DNA from: Symsagittifera roscoffensis
Taxonomy: Eukaryota; Xenacoelomorpha; Acoela; Convolutidae
DNA: 64,000 bases
Assembly: GCF_963678635.1 (NCBI RefSeq)
Contig: NC_087065.1
Coordinates: 41,233,430 to 41,297,429, forward strand
Reading direction: 5' to 3'
Positions 22,001 to 32,888 of this stretch are shown here, piece by piece. A program made the translations under genes and the position numbers. Numbering within the stretch: the first letter of the stretch is position 1; each line of letters opens with the position of its first letter. Under the pieces are notes generated by a model. It saw only the letters and a list, made by a program, of their open reading frames with translations, did no database searches and was not told the DNA's origin.

Positions 22001-24660
22001 TGGAGATTCGCGCCGTCTCCACCTTGGTCCGGAAAGTCGCGTCGTCTCCACTTTGGTCGCGAGGAAATGATGTTTGGACGCGCCGTCTCCGCCTTGGTCC
22101 GGAAAGTCGCGCCGTCTCCGCCTTGGTCGCTAGGAACTAATTCTTGGTCGCGCCATCTCAGCCTCAGCCTGGAAATTCGCGCCGGCTCCGCCTTGTTCCT
22201 GAAAATCGCGCCGTCGCCGCCTTGGTCGCGAGGAATTGATTCTTGGTCGCGCCATCTCCGCCTCGGTCTGGAAAAACGCGCCGTCTCCGCCTTGGTCCGG
22301 AATGTCGCGCCGTCTCTGCTTTGGTCGCGAGGAATTGATTTTTGGTCGCGCCATCTCCGCGATGGTCTGAAAAGTAGCGCTTTTTCCGCCTTCGTATGAA
22401 AAGTCGCTCCGTCTCCGCCTTGGTCATTAGGAATTGATTCTTGGTCGCGCCATCTCAGCCTCGGTCTGGAAAGTCGCGCCGTCTTCGCCTTGGTCCGGAA
22501 AAACGCGCCGTCTCCACCTTGTTCGCGAGCAATTGATTTTTTGTCGCGCCACCTCTGCCTCGGTCTGGAAATTCGCGCTGTCTCCGCCTTGGTCCGGAAA
22601 GTGGCGCCGTCTCCGCCTTGGTCGCTAGGAATTGATTCTTGGTCGCGCCATCTCAGCCTCGGCCTGGAAAGTCGCGCCGGCTTCGCCTTGGTCCGGAAAG
22701 TCGCGATGTCTCCACCTTGTTCGCGAGGAATTTATTTTTCGTCGCGCCATCTCTGCCTCGGTCTGGAGATTTGCGCCGTCTCCACCTTAGTCCGGAAAGT
22801 CGCGTCGTCTCCACCTTGGTTGCGAGGAAATGATGTTTGGACGCGCCATCTCCGCCTCGGTCTGGAAATTCGCGCCGGCTCCGCCTTGGTCCTGAAAATC
22901 GCGCCGTCGCCGCCTTGGTCGCGAGGAATTGATTCTTGGTCGCGCCATCTCCGCCTCGGTCTGGAAAAACGCGCCGTCTCCGCCTTGGTCCGGAATGTCG
23001 CGCCGTCTCTGCTTTGGTCCTGAGGAATTGATTTGCGGTCGCTCCATCTCCGCGATGGTCTGAAAAGTAGCGCCTTCTCCGCCTTCGTATGAAAAGTCGC
23101 TCCGTCTCCGCCTTGGTCGCGAGGAACTGATTCTTGGTCGCGCCATCTCCGCCTCGGTCTGGAAAAACGCGCCGTCTCCGCCTTGGTCCGGAATGTCGCG
23201 CCGTCTCTGCTTTGGTCGCGAGGAATTGATTTTTGGTCGCGCCATCTCCGCGATGATCTGAAAAGTAGCGCCTTCTCCGCCTTCGTATGAAAAGTCGCTC
23301 CGTCTCCGCCTTGGTCATTAGGAATTGATTCTTGGTCGCGCCATCTCAGCCTCGGTCTGGAAAGTCGCGCCGTCTTCGCCTTGGTCCGGAAAAACGCGCC
23401 GTCTCCACCTTGTTCGCGAGCAATTGATTTTTTGTCGCGCCACCTCTGCCTCGGTCTGGAAATTCGCGCCGTCTCCGCCTTGGTCCGGAAAGTCGCGCCG
23501 TCTCCGCCTTGGTCGCTAGGAATTGATTCTTGGTCGCGCCATCTCAGCCTCGGTCTGGAAATTCGCGCCGGCTCCGCCTTGGTCCTGAAAATCGCGCCGT
23601 CGCCGCCTTGGTCGCTAGGAATTGATTCTTGGTCGCGCCATCTCAGCCTTGGTCTGGAGATTCGCGCCTTCTCCGCCTTCGTATGAAAAGTCGCTCCGTC
23701 TCCGCCTTGGTCGCTAGGAATTGATTCTTGGTCGCGCCATCTCAGCCTCGGTCTGGAAAGTCGCGCCGTCTTCGCCTTGGTCCGGAAAGTCGCGCCGTTT
23801 CCACCTTGTTCGCGAGGAATTGATTTTTTGTCGCGCCATCTCTGCCTCGGTCTGGAAGTTCGCGCCGTCTCCGCCTTGGTCCGGAAAGTCGCGCCGTCTC
23901 CGCCTTGGTCGCTAGGAACTGATTTTTGGTCGCGTCATCTCCGCCTCGGTCCGGAAAGTCGCGCCGTCTCCACCTTGGTCCGGAAAGTCGCGTCGTCTCC
24001 ACCTTGGTCGCGAGGAAATGATGTTTGGACGCGCCATCTCTGCCTCGGTCTGGAAGTTCGCGCCGTCTCCGCCTTGGTCCGGAAAGTCGCGCCGTCTCCG
24101 CCTTGGTCGCTAGGAATTGATTCTTGGTCGCGCCATCTCAGCCTCGGTCTGGAAAGTCGCGCCGTCTTCGCCTTGGTCCGGAATGTCGCGCCGTCTCTGC
24201 TTTGGTCGCGAGGAATTGATTTTTGGTCACGCCATCTCCGCGATGGTCTGAGATGTAGCGCCTTCTCCGCCTTCGTATGAAAAGTCGCGTCGTCTCCACC
24301 TTGGTCGCGAGTAAATGATGTTTGGACACGCCATCTCCGCCTCGGCCTGGAAAGTCGCGCCGCTTCCACTACGGCCGCGAGGAATTGTTTCTGAGTCGCA
24401 CAGTCTCCACCTCGGCCTGTAAAGTCGCACCATCTCCACCTCGGCCTGTAAAGTCGCACCATCTCTGCCTTGGTCTGAAAAGTTGCGCCGCTTCCACTAC
24501 GGCCGCGAGGAATTGTTTCTGAGTCGCGCCGTCTCCGCCTTGGCCTGTAAAGTCGCGCCATCTCCGCCTTGGTCTGAAAAGTCGCGCCCTGTCCGCCTCG
24601 GTCTGAAAAGTCGCGCCGTCTTCACCTCGGTCGCGAGAAACTTGAAAGATCACTTTCTAG
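19055..24660. repeat. GC-rich satellite/minisatellite array, 99-bp higher-order period
   Basis: About 5.6 kb of tandem units. A typical 99-bp unit consists of two 29-bp boxes (such as GTCGCGCCGTCTTCGCCTTG plus GTCCGGAAA), a shortened 20-bp box, and a 21-bp spacer like GTCGCTAGGAATTGATTCTTG. Units vary by box loss or gain. Because 99 is divisible by three and stops are rare, long ORFs with a 33-residue period appear on both strands; I regard these as by-products. The array is very CpG-rich compared with the AT-rich surroundings. Confidence 0.9.
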
Positions 24661-24850
24661 TCGAGCTGGCCAGGCTGGTCGCGCCGTTGCTTTTTGAGTC
24701 GCGCCATTTCCTGAGTGACGCCGCTTCCACTACGGCCGCGAGAAATTGTTTCGTAGTTGCGCCGTCTCCGCCTCGGTCGCGAAAGCCCTGAAAAACTTTT
24801 GATGCTTTGTCTTTTGATGCTTTTGATGCTTTGCTGAAGATAATTGTCTT
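24661..24850. repeat. Right edge of the satellite with variant repeats
   Basis: A variant box, CGCTTCCACTACGGCCGCGA, occurs near 24361, 24489 and 24721, partly inside the main array. It is followed at 24800-24835 by a short TTTTGATGC tandem repeat. The array breaks down here. Confidence 0.7.
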
Positions 24851-25398
24851 AAGCATGACAATGTCAGGCTAATGTTTATCCTTCAAAGCGTATCTTGTCT
24901 TGGTTAGTAGAGTGATGTGTTTTCTGGCCGTTTTGTTTGTTCATATCTGAACTGTAGCTCTGTTATACATAGTATACCAACTCAACTAATCTGAACACTG
25001 AACTTTAGTACTATGCGTGATTTATGTGCTGTTTTGGTTTTAGATTAAAATCAAACACGAAATAAAATTCTAACAATATTGTTTTATTCGTGAACACTTT
25101 TTCACCAGAATGCCCTTCAACTTCATTTGCTGAGCAAAAATACGGTACAAGTTTCTGCTATGTAAGAAACGCAACAAGAAAAAAATAGGTTGATTTATAT
25201 TGCTTTTTCTATTCATTGCTTTTTCTCATTACTTATTTGTGAAATATAAATGAACACTAGCACTTTTTGTGTTTGCAATGTAATCTATCGATTGTTGTTA
25301 ATAGTTTAAAGATCATTATTTATTTGATCAATCTCGAATTTGATATTTACCTATAGTTTGAAATTATGTTCGATTCAATTTGCTCATGATTTAAAACC
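24851..25398 (+). other. Upstream region of the STARD3-like gene
   Basis: AT-rich, without an ORF. It probably contains the promoter and 5' UTR, but I see no clear TATA box or splice site that I would call. Confidence 0.4.
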
Positions 25399-27048
25399 AT
25401 GAGTCCAACTCCTAATGGCTTTGAAGCGGCGTACGGAAGCGTCGTCAACCATAATGAAGAAGGACACGGCGTGCAACAGGGAAGCAACGCCGACGGCGTG
25501 GCGCTGATCGCCCGAGCGACTGCAGCTGCCGACCCCGGTGAAAACTTACGTCGGGCGAGGAGGTCCTACGCGTTCTTCTGTTTTTCAGACTTCCTGCTAA
25601 CTTTCTTAGTCTACTCGATTTACCTGAGCATGGAAAAAGGCAGCGACCAATCGTATCGTAATTTATTTCGCAGGGAGTTTGTTCATTACTCATTCAAAAC
25701 ATCCTTCATGGATATTTTGATTCTAGTCTTCGTCCGAGATTCAATTCTGCTACTTGTTTACATGGTTTTCAAAAGAAAACATTGGATATACGCGGGATCT
25801 ATGTCGTTCTTTTCAACAGTTTATCTAGCGGTCAAAGTGTTCATTTATCCGATGGGTGATTCATCAGAAACAGTTATTTGTTACCTCCTCATAATTTCCG
25901 CCTTCGCTATGGGTTGGATATCGACCTATCTCGTCGACTATCACTTTGGTCTGACGAGGGCGCCAAAAATTGGAGGAATTATGCACTCGAACGACAACGA
26001 CGTCGAGAACCCGCATTCAAATCGAAGCACGATAGTCCGACGAAACCCAGCGACCGCTAGAGTCTTAGATTGGGCCGAGCAGGCCGCGACGCAAACCGAA
26101 AGATCTCCAAGCGAGTACAAGTCAGTTGCGAGCACTGAGCCGAGATTCTCTAGCTCGGGTGACGAGGCGTTCTCGGAGCCTCAGCCGAAGCCAGCGCCGC
26201 GAGCCGAACAAAACATTTCGGCTCAAGCTACACCCGAAAACTCGCGCGAAAACACAGGACAGTTTTCCTTAAAGAGAGCTAGTAGTAGAGTTTCGCTTTC
26301 TAGTTTGAACATTGATAAAGCACAGCAAGAGGCGAAAGATTCGCTTCATTTTCTGACTGATGAAGATTTGATGCTGGATTTCGACTGGAAATTAGAAGAC
26401 AGCGGAGCATACGGAACCAGTATTTTCTCCACCGAAATTTCAAAAGATTCAAAGAAACTGCGACTGCTTAAAATGGAAATGGTCCTTACTATTTCTCCAC
26501 AAAACCTCGACAAACTTATGATTCAATTTACCCCAGAAAGGCTAAGCTGGGATGACTCGGTTGAGTGCTTTTCATTGGTGCAGAAAATTGGCCAATCAGA
26601 TTTCATTGCTAGATTTAGCATGCGTTCAAACAACGAACAGACTAAGAAAAAACCGGAAAATGACGATAGTTTTGAAATACTTTTCACCTCTTGTTTTGGC
26701 GAGAATGGCTCAATTCAGCGCTGCGGTTGTCCGGTCAAAAAAGGAGTTGATTACTCCAATTCAGGGCAAGCCCAGTCTGATATAATCTCGACAAACTTAG
26801 CCCTTTTGGGTTTCCTAATTAACCCTGTAGCTTCTTCTAAAGACAAGAGCGAGCTGATATTCTTTTTAGGACTGAAAAAACGAGGAGTTTTTGGAAGTTC
26901 AGGCGCCTTGAAACCGAACATCAGCTTTTTACTCACTTTATCAGAGAGTCTTCTTTCGAAAGTCAGATCATCCAAAAAACGTTCCAGAAACTCCGAAGCA
27001 TCTTACGAGGGATCCGTTTCGTGTGAAAACATGGCATTGGACAGATAA
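25399..27048 (+). CDS. STARD3-like protein: MENTAL membrane domain plus START lipid-transfer domain
   Basis: A single 549-residue ORF. Four hydrophobic segments lie at about residues 57-76, 103-123, 130-150 and 157-180, fitting the MENTAL domain that anchors STARD3/STARD3NL in late endosomes. A polar Ser/Glu/Pro-rich linker of about 140 residues follows. Residues from about 325 to 530 resemble a START domain, with DFDWKLEDSGAYG at its beginning, SPERLSWDDSV-like text (here TPERLSWDDSVECF) in the middle and an amphipathic C-terminal helix. STARD3 moves sterol between ER and endosomes and contacts VAP by an FFAT motif; I do not see a clear FFAT here. Human STARD3 is shorter (445 residues) and multi-exonic, while this one has no visible intron. 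It could be a divergent orthologue or a retrocopy. Confidence 0.7.
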   Translation: MSPTPNGFEAAYGSVVNHNEEGHGVQQGSNADGVALIARATAAADPGENLRRARRSYAFFCFSDFLLTFLVYSIYLSMEKGSDQSYRNLFRREFVHYSFKTSFMDILILVFVRDSILLLVYMVFKRKHWIYAGSMSFFSTVYLAVKVFIYPMGDSSETVICYLLIISAFAMGWISTYLVDYHFGLTRAPKIGGIMHSNDNDVENPHSNRSTIVRRNPATARVLDWAEQAATQTERSPSEYKSVASTEPRFSSSGDEAFSEPQPKPAPRAEQNISAQATPENSRENTGQFSLKRASSRVSLSSLNIDKAQQEAKDSLHFLTDEDLMLDFDWKLEDSGAYGTSIFSTEISKDSKKLRLLKMEMVLTISPQNLDKLMIQFTPERLSWDDSVECFSLVQKIGQSDFIARFSMRSNNEQTKKKPENDDSFEILFTSCFGENGSIQRCGCPVKKGVDYSNSGQAQSDIISTNLALLGFLINPVASSKDKSELIFFLGLKKRGVFGSSGALKPNISFLLTLSESLLSKVRSSKKRSRNSEASYEGSVSCENMALDR

Positions 27049-27182
27049 TGTGTGTCATTCGTTGCCAGAAACTTAGCTTACGATATTTTTCATGTATTTT
27101 GAACCATTTAGTGACAAATCAACAATAATAGTTTTTTTAAATGCCAACTTCTTAAAGCTCTTACCACAGCCAGACTGAAAAA

Positions 27183-27633
27183 CTCGAAACAACTTTGTGA
27201 AAGAATTAAGTAGAACCTCGTAAAAACTTTTAAAACAAAACACGGCCCTAGATTGCAAAAATAACGCTCAACAGAATAACTTAGCCAGGATAAAAAAAGA
27301 AGAAAAACAGGGGACATCCTTCGACAAGATCAAAATTTTTCGATAGAAAAATATTTAGGCAATTCGCAGGAGAAAGCTAATCATCCGCATCATTATTATT
27401 ATTATACGGTAAAATAATAATAATGATGCGGATGATAAGCTTTCTCCTGCGAATTGCCTAAATATTTTTCTATCGAAAAGTTTTGATCTTGTCGAAGGAT
27501 GTCCCCTTTTTTTCTTCTTTTTTTATCCTGGCTAAGTTATTCTGTTGAGCGTTATTTTTGCAATCTAGGGCCGTGTTTTGTTTTATAAGTTTTTACGAGG
27601 TTCTACTAAATTCTTTCACAAAGTTGTTTCGAG
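27183..27633. repeat. Large palindrome, 221-bp arms, downstream of the STARD3-like gene
   Basis: Arms 27183-27403 and 27413-27633 are inverted copies with only a few mismatches and no net indel, around a 9-base loop. The centre is an ATT/AAT trinucleotide run. If it is in the 3' UTR, the transcript would form a long hairpin able to feed small-RNA pathways. It could also be a fold-back insertion or an assembly artefact. Confidence 0.92.
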
Positions 27634-27747
27634 TGTATTGGAAGGGTTGAACAATTATGAAAATCATTGAAATTTGGAGGAGGTATAATTTATACCTCCT
27701 CCAAATTTCAATGATTTTCATAATTGTTCAACCCTTCCAATACACTC
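27631..27747. repeat. Second palindrome, 57-bp perfect arms, abutting the first
   Basis: Arms 27631-27687 and 27691-27747 are perfect inverted copies with a 3-base loop (ATT). It begins where the larger palindrome ends, sharing three bases. Confidence 0.93.
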
Positions 27748-29092
27748 CAAGACCCTATTTTGACACAGTTTTCTGCGCCACCCCCATTATGCCAAAGTTT
27801 TTATATGGGTAGTGAATGGGTCGAATCTGTGTGAGGCGAATATCAATCAATGACGTATAGGAAATGGAATTATTAAATACTATTGCTGCGAATTTCAAAA
27901 AAATGAATGAATATGAGTTCTCGATGCAATGTTTTCCTGTTTTTCTCTAGACAATTTCAATATTTTATCCAGCAGTTTCTTGGATTATCTAAACTAGATG
28001 AGAGCAACTGACACATGAGCTCCCAAAATCGAATGATATTTTGCCTGCAACCACTTTCTGCCAAACTACTGGCTTGAAAACTGAGGGCTTGAAAACTGAT
28101 TCAAATATTGTGTTAATTGCGTAAATTTAGTGAAAGTTTTGGTGAATACACGCAAAAATAGTCATTTTGTCTCTAGCATTCAAATGGCCGATGGTGTAGA
28201 ATAAAGACATTAGACTTTTTCTGTTCATGTAAAATTTAAAAGTTTGGTATGAGTGGTGTTGACTTTTTATTGGTTGCATTCAAATCAAAAGTAACTTGAT
28301 TCAATTTGATGGTGGCAGGCAAGGTAAATAGTTAGAGTTTTATTGACTATAGAGGGGTAAATTTAGCAAATGGAAGTTGTAAAGGCTCTAAACTTATTTG
28401 ATACTCAGTCAGACAAAAATTGATTAAATGACCTACAGATACTACATTAATGTTTGAAAGAAAACAGTGTCCGCTTTTCCATTCAGTAGAGCTGTTGGTG
28501 TTCGTGCTCCACGTTGGGCTTCATTTAAAGAAAAGACTTTGGCTTTTTTTACCTAAAGGTTTGTTACGAGTGATGTTGAATTTTTCTTGGTAGCGATCAA
28601 TTCAGAAGTTACTTGTTTCATTTCGGTAAAAATTTGAACTTTGATTCTCTACAAGACCATATGGGACAGATGCTTTTTAAAAAAATGTTCGAAAAAGACA
28701 CCTTTCATCGAAAATTTTGACATTTATCAAAAACAATGAATAATTTAAAATTTTTGAAGAGCAGTCGGGGCGATTAAGGGGGTGTTGCCTTTTGTCAAAT
28801 AATTTTTCTTTCAGACATTATTTGTTCTGCATACTAAGAAAAATTGTTGCTTATTGATGGCAAGTATTTGAAAATTTCTGCTATTAGAGCCAACATCAAA
28901 GAGTCGGCTGATGAAAAATTGAGGCGCCAAGATAAGTTTTGTTTCTCCGAACAACTGCCCTTTCCTTTTTGGTGCGTTTTAAGACAACCATTTCTGGCTG
29001 ACCGACCCTTAGTTTCCCTTAGGAGCCTTAGACGCAAACAAATAAATACTTATTTGAAGAAGAAAAGATTTTTGCCTCTTGCGCTGCAAAAA
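27748..29092. other. Intergenic sequence without a supported gene
   Basis: AT-rich. Two diverged direct repeats are visible near 28200-28320 and 28525-28620, each with a GAGTG(G/A)TGTTGA core, a T-rich stretch, and AGT(A/T)ACTTG. Short ORFs at 28834-29095 on both strands look like chance. Confidence 0.5.
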
Positions 29093-29502
29093 TGAGTTAT
29101 GACCGAGGTGGTTAACTCATAGAGTAATTTCGGATAGGGTACACCGTCTGCTCGTCACGCTATCTTATTTTCGGCCGGATAGATTCGTGCAACTTCTTAG
29201 TCTAATACCGATCCTAATCTTACTCTTATACTATCTAGTCTCAGGTTGTTTAACTAGTCTCTGCTAGGCTCAATAGATCTAGGGTATACTGGTTTATTGC
29301 GGCTGCTGAAGTTCTCTTGGAGAGTCAACTAACTTCTAAGTTAAATTCAAATCTCTCTGGTGCTGAAATTACAAGTAATTTCAGCACTTACAAATAAGTG
29401 GGTTGTTAGTTAGATGGATCATGATTGGTTAATATTAAATACTTTAGAGTGGTAAAATATCTAATTTATCCAATCATAAAATGTAGTTTAGATCAGGTTC
29501 CA
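29093..29502 (-). repeat. 3' LTR of copy C (410 bp, minus strand)
   Basis: Reverse complement of the family LTR, from TGAGTTATGACC to GGTTCCA on the plus strand. It is preceded by AAAA, which matches the bases after 33908. Confidence 0.92.
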
Positions 29503-29554
29503 CCCATCCGGGTTTTACAGAGTTTTTTAGAATAGTCTTTTTGCAATTCAAAGG

Positions 29555-30043
29555 ATGGATGATGGACGTTGGTATTTGGCGAACATCATAATTCTTCTGG
29601 GTTCTCTTGTTAGAGAAGTTCCAAGTTCAATCGCTGTGTCTTCTCATGACAACGACTGGGTTTTCGCAACAAACTCAAATCTGACTTCAGAATGGTTGGC
29701 TATGACAGGTTTTTCTGTTCCATGTAGACAACTTCTTTTTGGGTTGACCTTGTCTGGGAATGGCGTGGAGATTGTGCGTGGAGGGGATGCCTGGTTACTC
29801 GGATCTGTACGTATACTTGAACATCGAGGTGGTCATTGTTCTAGTTCAATGAAGTCCTTTTCTGCGAAGTCAAGTCGTACTCTAAATCCTTTGAGTTGTG
29901 ATTGTGGGCGGCATATTGATTGTGGTTGGCCATTCTTTTTCGAGTGTAGTGGGGTCATTTTGTCTTTGGATGTTCGTCTTTGGTGTTGTATGCTGATCTA
30001 TATACTGCAAGATATAATTTACATTTTATACAATTTTTATTAG
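29555..30043 (+). other. Antisense ORF (162 aa) in the copy C 3' UTR, doubtful
   Basis: It is open on the strand opposite to the element, next to the 3' LTR. Its first nine residues (MDDGRWYLA) and a GNGVEIVRGGD stretch recur in copy A at 17330-17575, but the middle is shifted by indels and the frame is not kept in copy B. An antisense gene in this place is known in HTLV-type retroviruses (HBZ), but the evidence here is weak. Confidence 0.2.
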
Positions 30044-30104
30044 TTTGGTGTTTTAATTATGATTTTGGTTAGTTGTTTTCACAAAAGCTTTCTGTTTTAG
30101 TTCA

Positions 30105-30263
30105 GTTATTTTAAAGAGTTACTCACCCTTGAGTACCTCTTATTAAAAAAAGAAGTGTGGTCACAAAGCGTGGATGTAGCGCGGTGGGTTAGGCCGGCTA
30201 TAGAGCATGCTCAGGACGTCCTCTCTGGTGGGTTAGGCCAGGAGTGGGAGTATGATTTCGTGC
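30105..30263. other. Near-invariant 159-bp 3' UTR block, copy C
   Basis: Reverse complement of the block at 16861-17019, with two substitutions. Confidence 0.6.
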
Positions 30264-31005
30264 GGTTTCTGTGAGAGGTCCTGTTATGTGATAACGTTTT
30301 ATGTTGGGTTTATTGTGGTTTTTCTTATGTTTCGTTGGTTGTGTCCTTTTTTCAAAAATCAAATTGTTTTTGGTATGGGTTTGTGTTTCGACTTTTTTGT
30401 GTTTTATTATTTCTTTCTTAGACTTTATAATAGTCTTCAAAAGAATAAATTATCCAGTTTTAAACTGGGTTAATCCGGTTTGGGTACCGTTGGTTTCCTT
30501 TTCTTAGTCATGCTGTTATTCTATGTGTTGTGGTGTTTAGTAAGCTGCGTTGGTTAGTTTTGTTTAGTATATAATTCCTTTCCAACCGGGTTAAAGGAAA
30601 GTTCGAAACTTGTTATCGTGTGTTAGAGTTGTTGAGTGTGAAAGCTTGAAACTGAAATTCATTATTTAAACAATTCTTCGTGGGCGAGCTGTGCGAGTAT
30701 GGATAGAATTCTTGTGCGAGTGAATGGAAAAATTAAAAGGTTAGTACTGCATTTTCGTCTTATCAATTTACTACATAGAATTTCACTTTTACTGCTAGTT
30801 TTGGGGAAAAATTAAGTTACAAATTTTCATCATTGTTAGAATTACTGCTTCTAGGGAAATAATTTATAAATTAATTTACTACATTTGTATGAACTTTATT
30901 TAATTTGGCTGGTGCAAAAGATTATTAGAGTTTTGAACAATTTGAAGAAGATTTCTTTTTTTCATTTTTCTTTTGTGTATTTTGCAGATGATCGTGAGAT
31001 GAAGA

Positions 31006-31085
31006 CTAAAAATCAAAATGAGACATGGATAAAGAATGGTTAGTTTTTTAATTTGAATTTATTAGTTAAGAATATGATAAATTAC
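31006..31085 (-). other. Predicted short intron just after the ORF-X stop, copy C
   Basis: On the minus strand the stop TAA is followed by CAG/GTAAT, an AACTAAC branch-like site and a TTTTTAG acceptor, giving 80 bases. It corresponds to the introns at 16039-16116 and 60424-60507. Confidence 0.6.
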
Positions 31086-31088
31086 CTG

Positions 31089-32855
31089 TTAGTCGTCGGG
31101 GAAAAAACCGTGGGGGAAGATGTCGTGTATTATGTTGGAATTTGTTAGTAATTTTGCTAGTATGCGAATGATGTTTTTAGTTTGAAGCAGTGGCCAAAGC
31201 AATTGAAGTGCTTTAATGGTTTTTAGTTCTTCAGTGCCAACTGCAAAATCATAAGGTGTGTTTTGGATGAGATTATATAATTTGTGATTGTATTTAGTGT
31301 TGTGGATGAATTCTAATATTGGGATTTCTATAGGTTGAATAAATTCATGTGGGATAAGGAAGGGTCTGGATTCTTCTGCGTTGAAGGTCTTTGTGATGGG
31401 ACAAAAAATATACATTTGGGTTATGGGATCATAATTGCGAAGAATACCGTGAAGGTTAGTATCTTTGATGCAATATGTGAAGTTAAGAAAAAATGGTGAA
31501 GTGTACTTAGAGTTAATACATTGAAAACGGTGGTGTGGTTGTCTTGATGGAGTGTGTAGATCAAAGTGATTTTGTATGAAGCGATAAAATGTATATGTGT
31601 GGGTTTGTTTAGTGCGTAACATAATATCGTGTGAGCAGTGCAAATCTCTTTCATGTGGTGCAAGGAAATGGAAGGTTAGTGAAAATAATTGAAATTTTTC
31701 TTTAAAACTTTCGTAAGATTGTGTGTCGGTTAGTGCTTCAGAAATGATGTGATCGAATTTGCGATCAAATATATTGAGTGTAAATACATATGGTGTTTTG
31801 ATGAAAAATTTTTCTGTGATTTGTGGGTTAGCGAAACGGTCATCATCTAAAAATTGGTCTTGGTTAGTTCGGATGATGTTGTGATCGTAATATTCTAGCG
31901 TGTATTCGTTAGCTCGGGGTGCAGTGTATGTTTTGAGTGACTTTTTATATCCTATGTAAGTAAATTGTCTATGTGTTAGTGGTGTGGTGAGTCGATATAG
32001 CATATCTTTATTTCTTTCTATATCGATGTGAGTATTAGATAAAGGCAGGCAAAGGGGGTTAGTAAAATGATAATATGATGTCCAATGAAGTGTAGGCATT
32101 AAAACTTGTTCATCTACAAAATTACGTGTGTCGTTAGTGTCGTTAGGGGTGTTCAAGGTATACTGTGGAAATGAGGGTAGGGTGATGGCTAAAAAATCTT
32201 TCGTGTTAGTGTGATTTGGATGATTAATATATTCACGGGCTGTTCCTGGTTTTGTCGGAAATGGATGGTTCGAGAATTTTCTTTTGAAAGTGCGATAAGC
32301 TCTATTAGTGCTATTTGATGATTCGGTGGATGTGGAGGATGGTGCTAATGATGCGGTATAAGCTGAAGAGGGTGTAGGGGTAGGTGGGTTTAATGATTCT
32401 ATTGTGGATGAAATCTGGTTTATAGTGGAATTTTCAAGGTGGAAGGGTTGTTGTTGTAGGGTGATAAAATTATCTAGTTCCTGGGAGATTTGGGGAGTAT
32501 CTGGAGAATTGGATGATCGGTCTGAATGAAATGGAGAGTAGGTTGGGGTGACTTGTGAAGCATAAGAGGGTGTAGAAATCGATGGGAGTGGGTTATTTGG
32601 CGGGATTGGTTGAAAAGGGGGTTTTGAAAAAACTGAGGAGTTGGTTTGAAAATTATTGGATGGAGATGGTTCAGAGTCTGCAAATTCATCAGGGGTTTCA
32701 ATATCTGGGTTATTGAGTTGTGAGATGGAGTATAAAAAAACTGAGATATGTGAGTTAGTGTCTGAATTCATGCCTGATGTTACATTATTGGTTGGGAAAT
32801 CGGGTGGCGGGAAAGCAAAAAGTGGAATTATTGTAATTGGAGTGTTGAGATTGGT
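31089..32855 (-). CDS. ORF-X, longest open copy (560 aa from its first retained Met), copy C
   Basis: The frame is open from the rearrangement junction near 32855 to the stop at 31089, with the first retained Met at 32771. It joins the Ser/Pro/Thr-rich front half and the conserved aromatic/His-rich C-terminal domain in one reading frame. This shows that the split versions in copies A and B are broken forms of one protein. About 40 N-terminal residues, including the Met that overlaps the env stop, are missing here. No signal peptide, membrane helix or known motif. Whether it is expressed is unknown, since upstream element sequence is rearranged. Confidence 0.7.
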   Translation of the reverse strand, partial: TNLNTPITIIPLFAFPPPDFPTNNVTSGMNSDTNSHISVFLYSISQLNNPDIETPDEFADSEPSPSNNFQTNSSVFSKPPFQPIPPNNPLPSISTPSYASQVTPTYSPFHSDRSSNSPDTPQISQELDNFITLQQQPFHLENSTINQISSTIESLNPPTPTPSSAYTASLAPSSTSTESSNSTNRAYRTFKRKFSNHPFPTKPGTAREYINHPNHTNTKDFLAITLPSFPQYTLNTPNDTNDTRNFVDEQVLMPTLHWTSYYHFTNPLCLPLSNTHIDIERNKDMLYRLTTPLTHRQFTYIGYKKSLKTYTAPRANEYTLEYYDHNIIRTNQDQFLDDDRFANPQITEKFFIKTPYVFTLNIFDRKFDHIISEALTDTQSYESFKEKFQLFSLTFHFLAPHERDLHCSHDIMLRTKQTHTYTFYRFIQNHFDLHTPSRQPHHRFQCINSKYTSPFFLNFTYCIKDTNLHGILRNYDPITQMYIFCPITKTFNAEESRPFLIPHEFIQPIEIPILEFIHNTKYNHKLYNLIQNTPYDFAVGTEELKTIKALQLLWPLLQTKNIIRILAKLLTNSNIIHDIFPHGFFPDD

Positions 32856-32888
32856 TGGGTGGGAAATTTATCAGGACCACAAACAGTT
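32856..32888 (+). other. Patchwork junction: ORF-X / short pol patch / ORF0
   Basis: Inverted ORF-X ends in GTGGGAA. Then come about 22 bases of pol (AATTTATCAGGACCACAAAC, as at 7774-7793), then ORF0 from CACAAACAGTTGG. The pol patch and ORF0 share CACAAACA. The translated patch reads NLSGPQT, the RNase H-integrase linker peptide. Such chains of short overlaps are typical of template switching. Confidence 0.75.

Larger units (their letters stand above)
29503..31005 (-). other. 3' UTR of copy C
   Basis: Homologous to 16117-17612 and 60508-62001 in opposite orientation. It includes the conserved purine-tract position next to the LTR and the 159-bp block at 30105-30263. No sense ORF of note. 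Confidence 0.65.

Noticed and set aside
19055-24660. CRISPR-like alternation of repeats and spacers
   Set aside because: Spacers are not unique, the genome is eukaryotic, and no cas genes are present.
19054-24791. Dozens of long ORFs on both strands, up to 233 codons
   Set aside because: They follow the 99-bp tandem unit in several frames and on both strands; a satellite with a period divisible by three explains them without coding.
28834-29095. Overlapping ORFs on both strands before copy C
   Set aside because: They are short, without motifs or homologues in the window, and mirror each other on the two strands.
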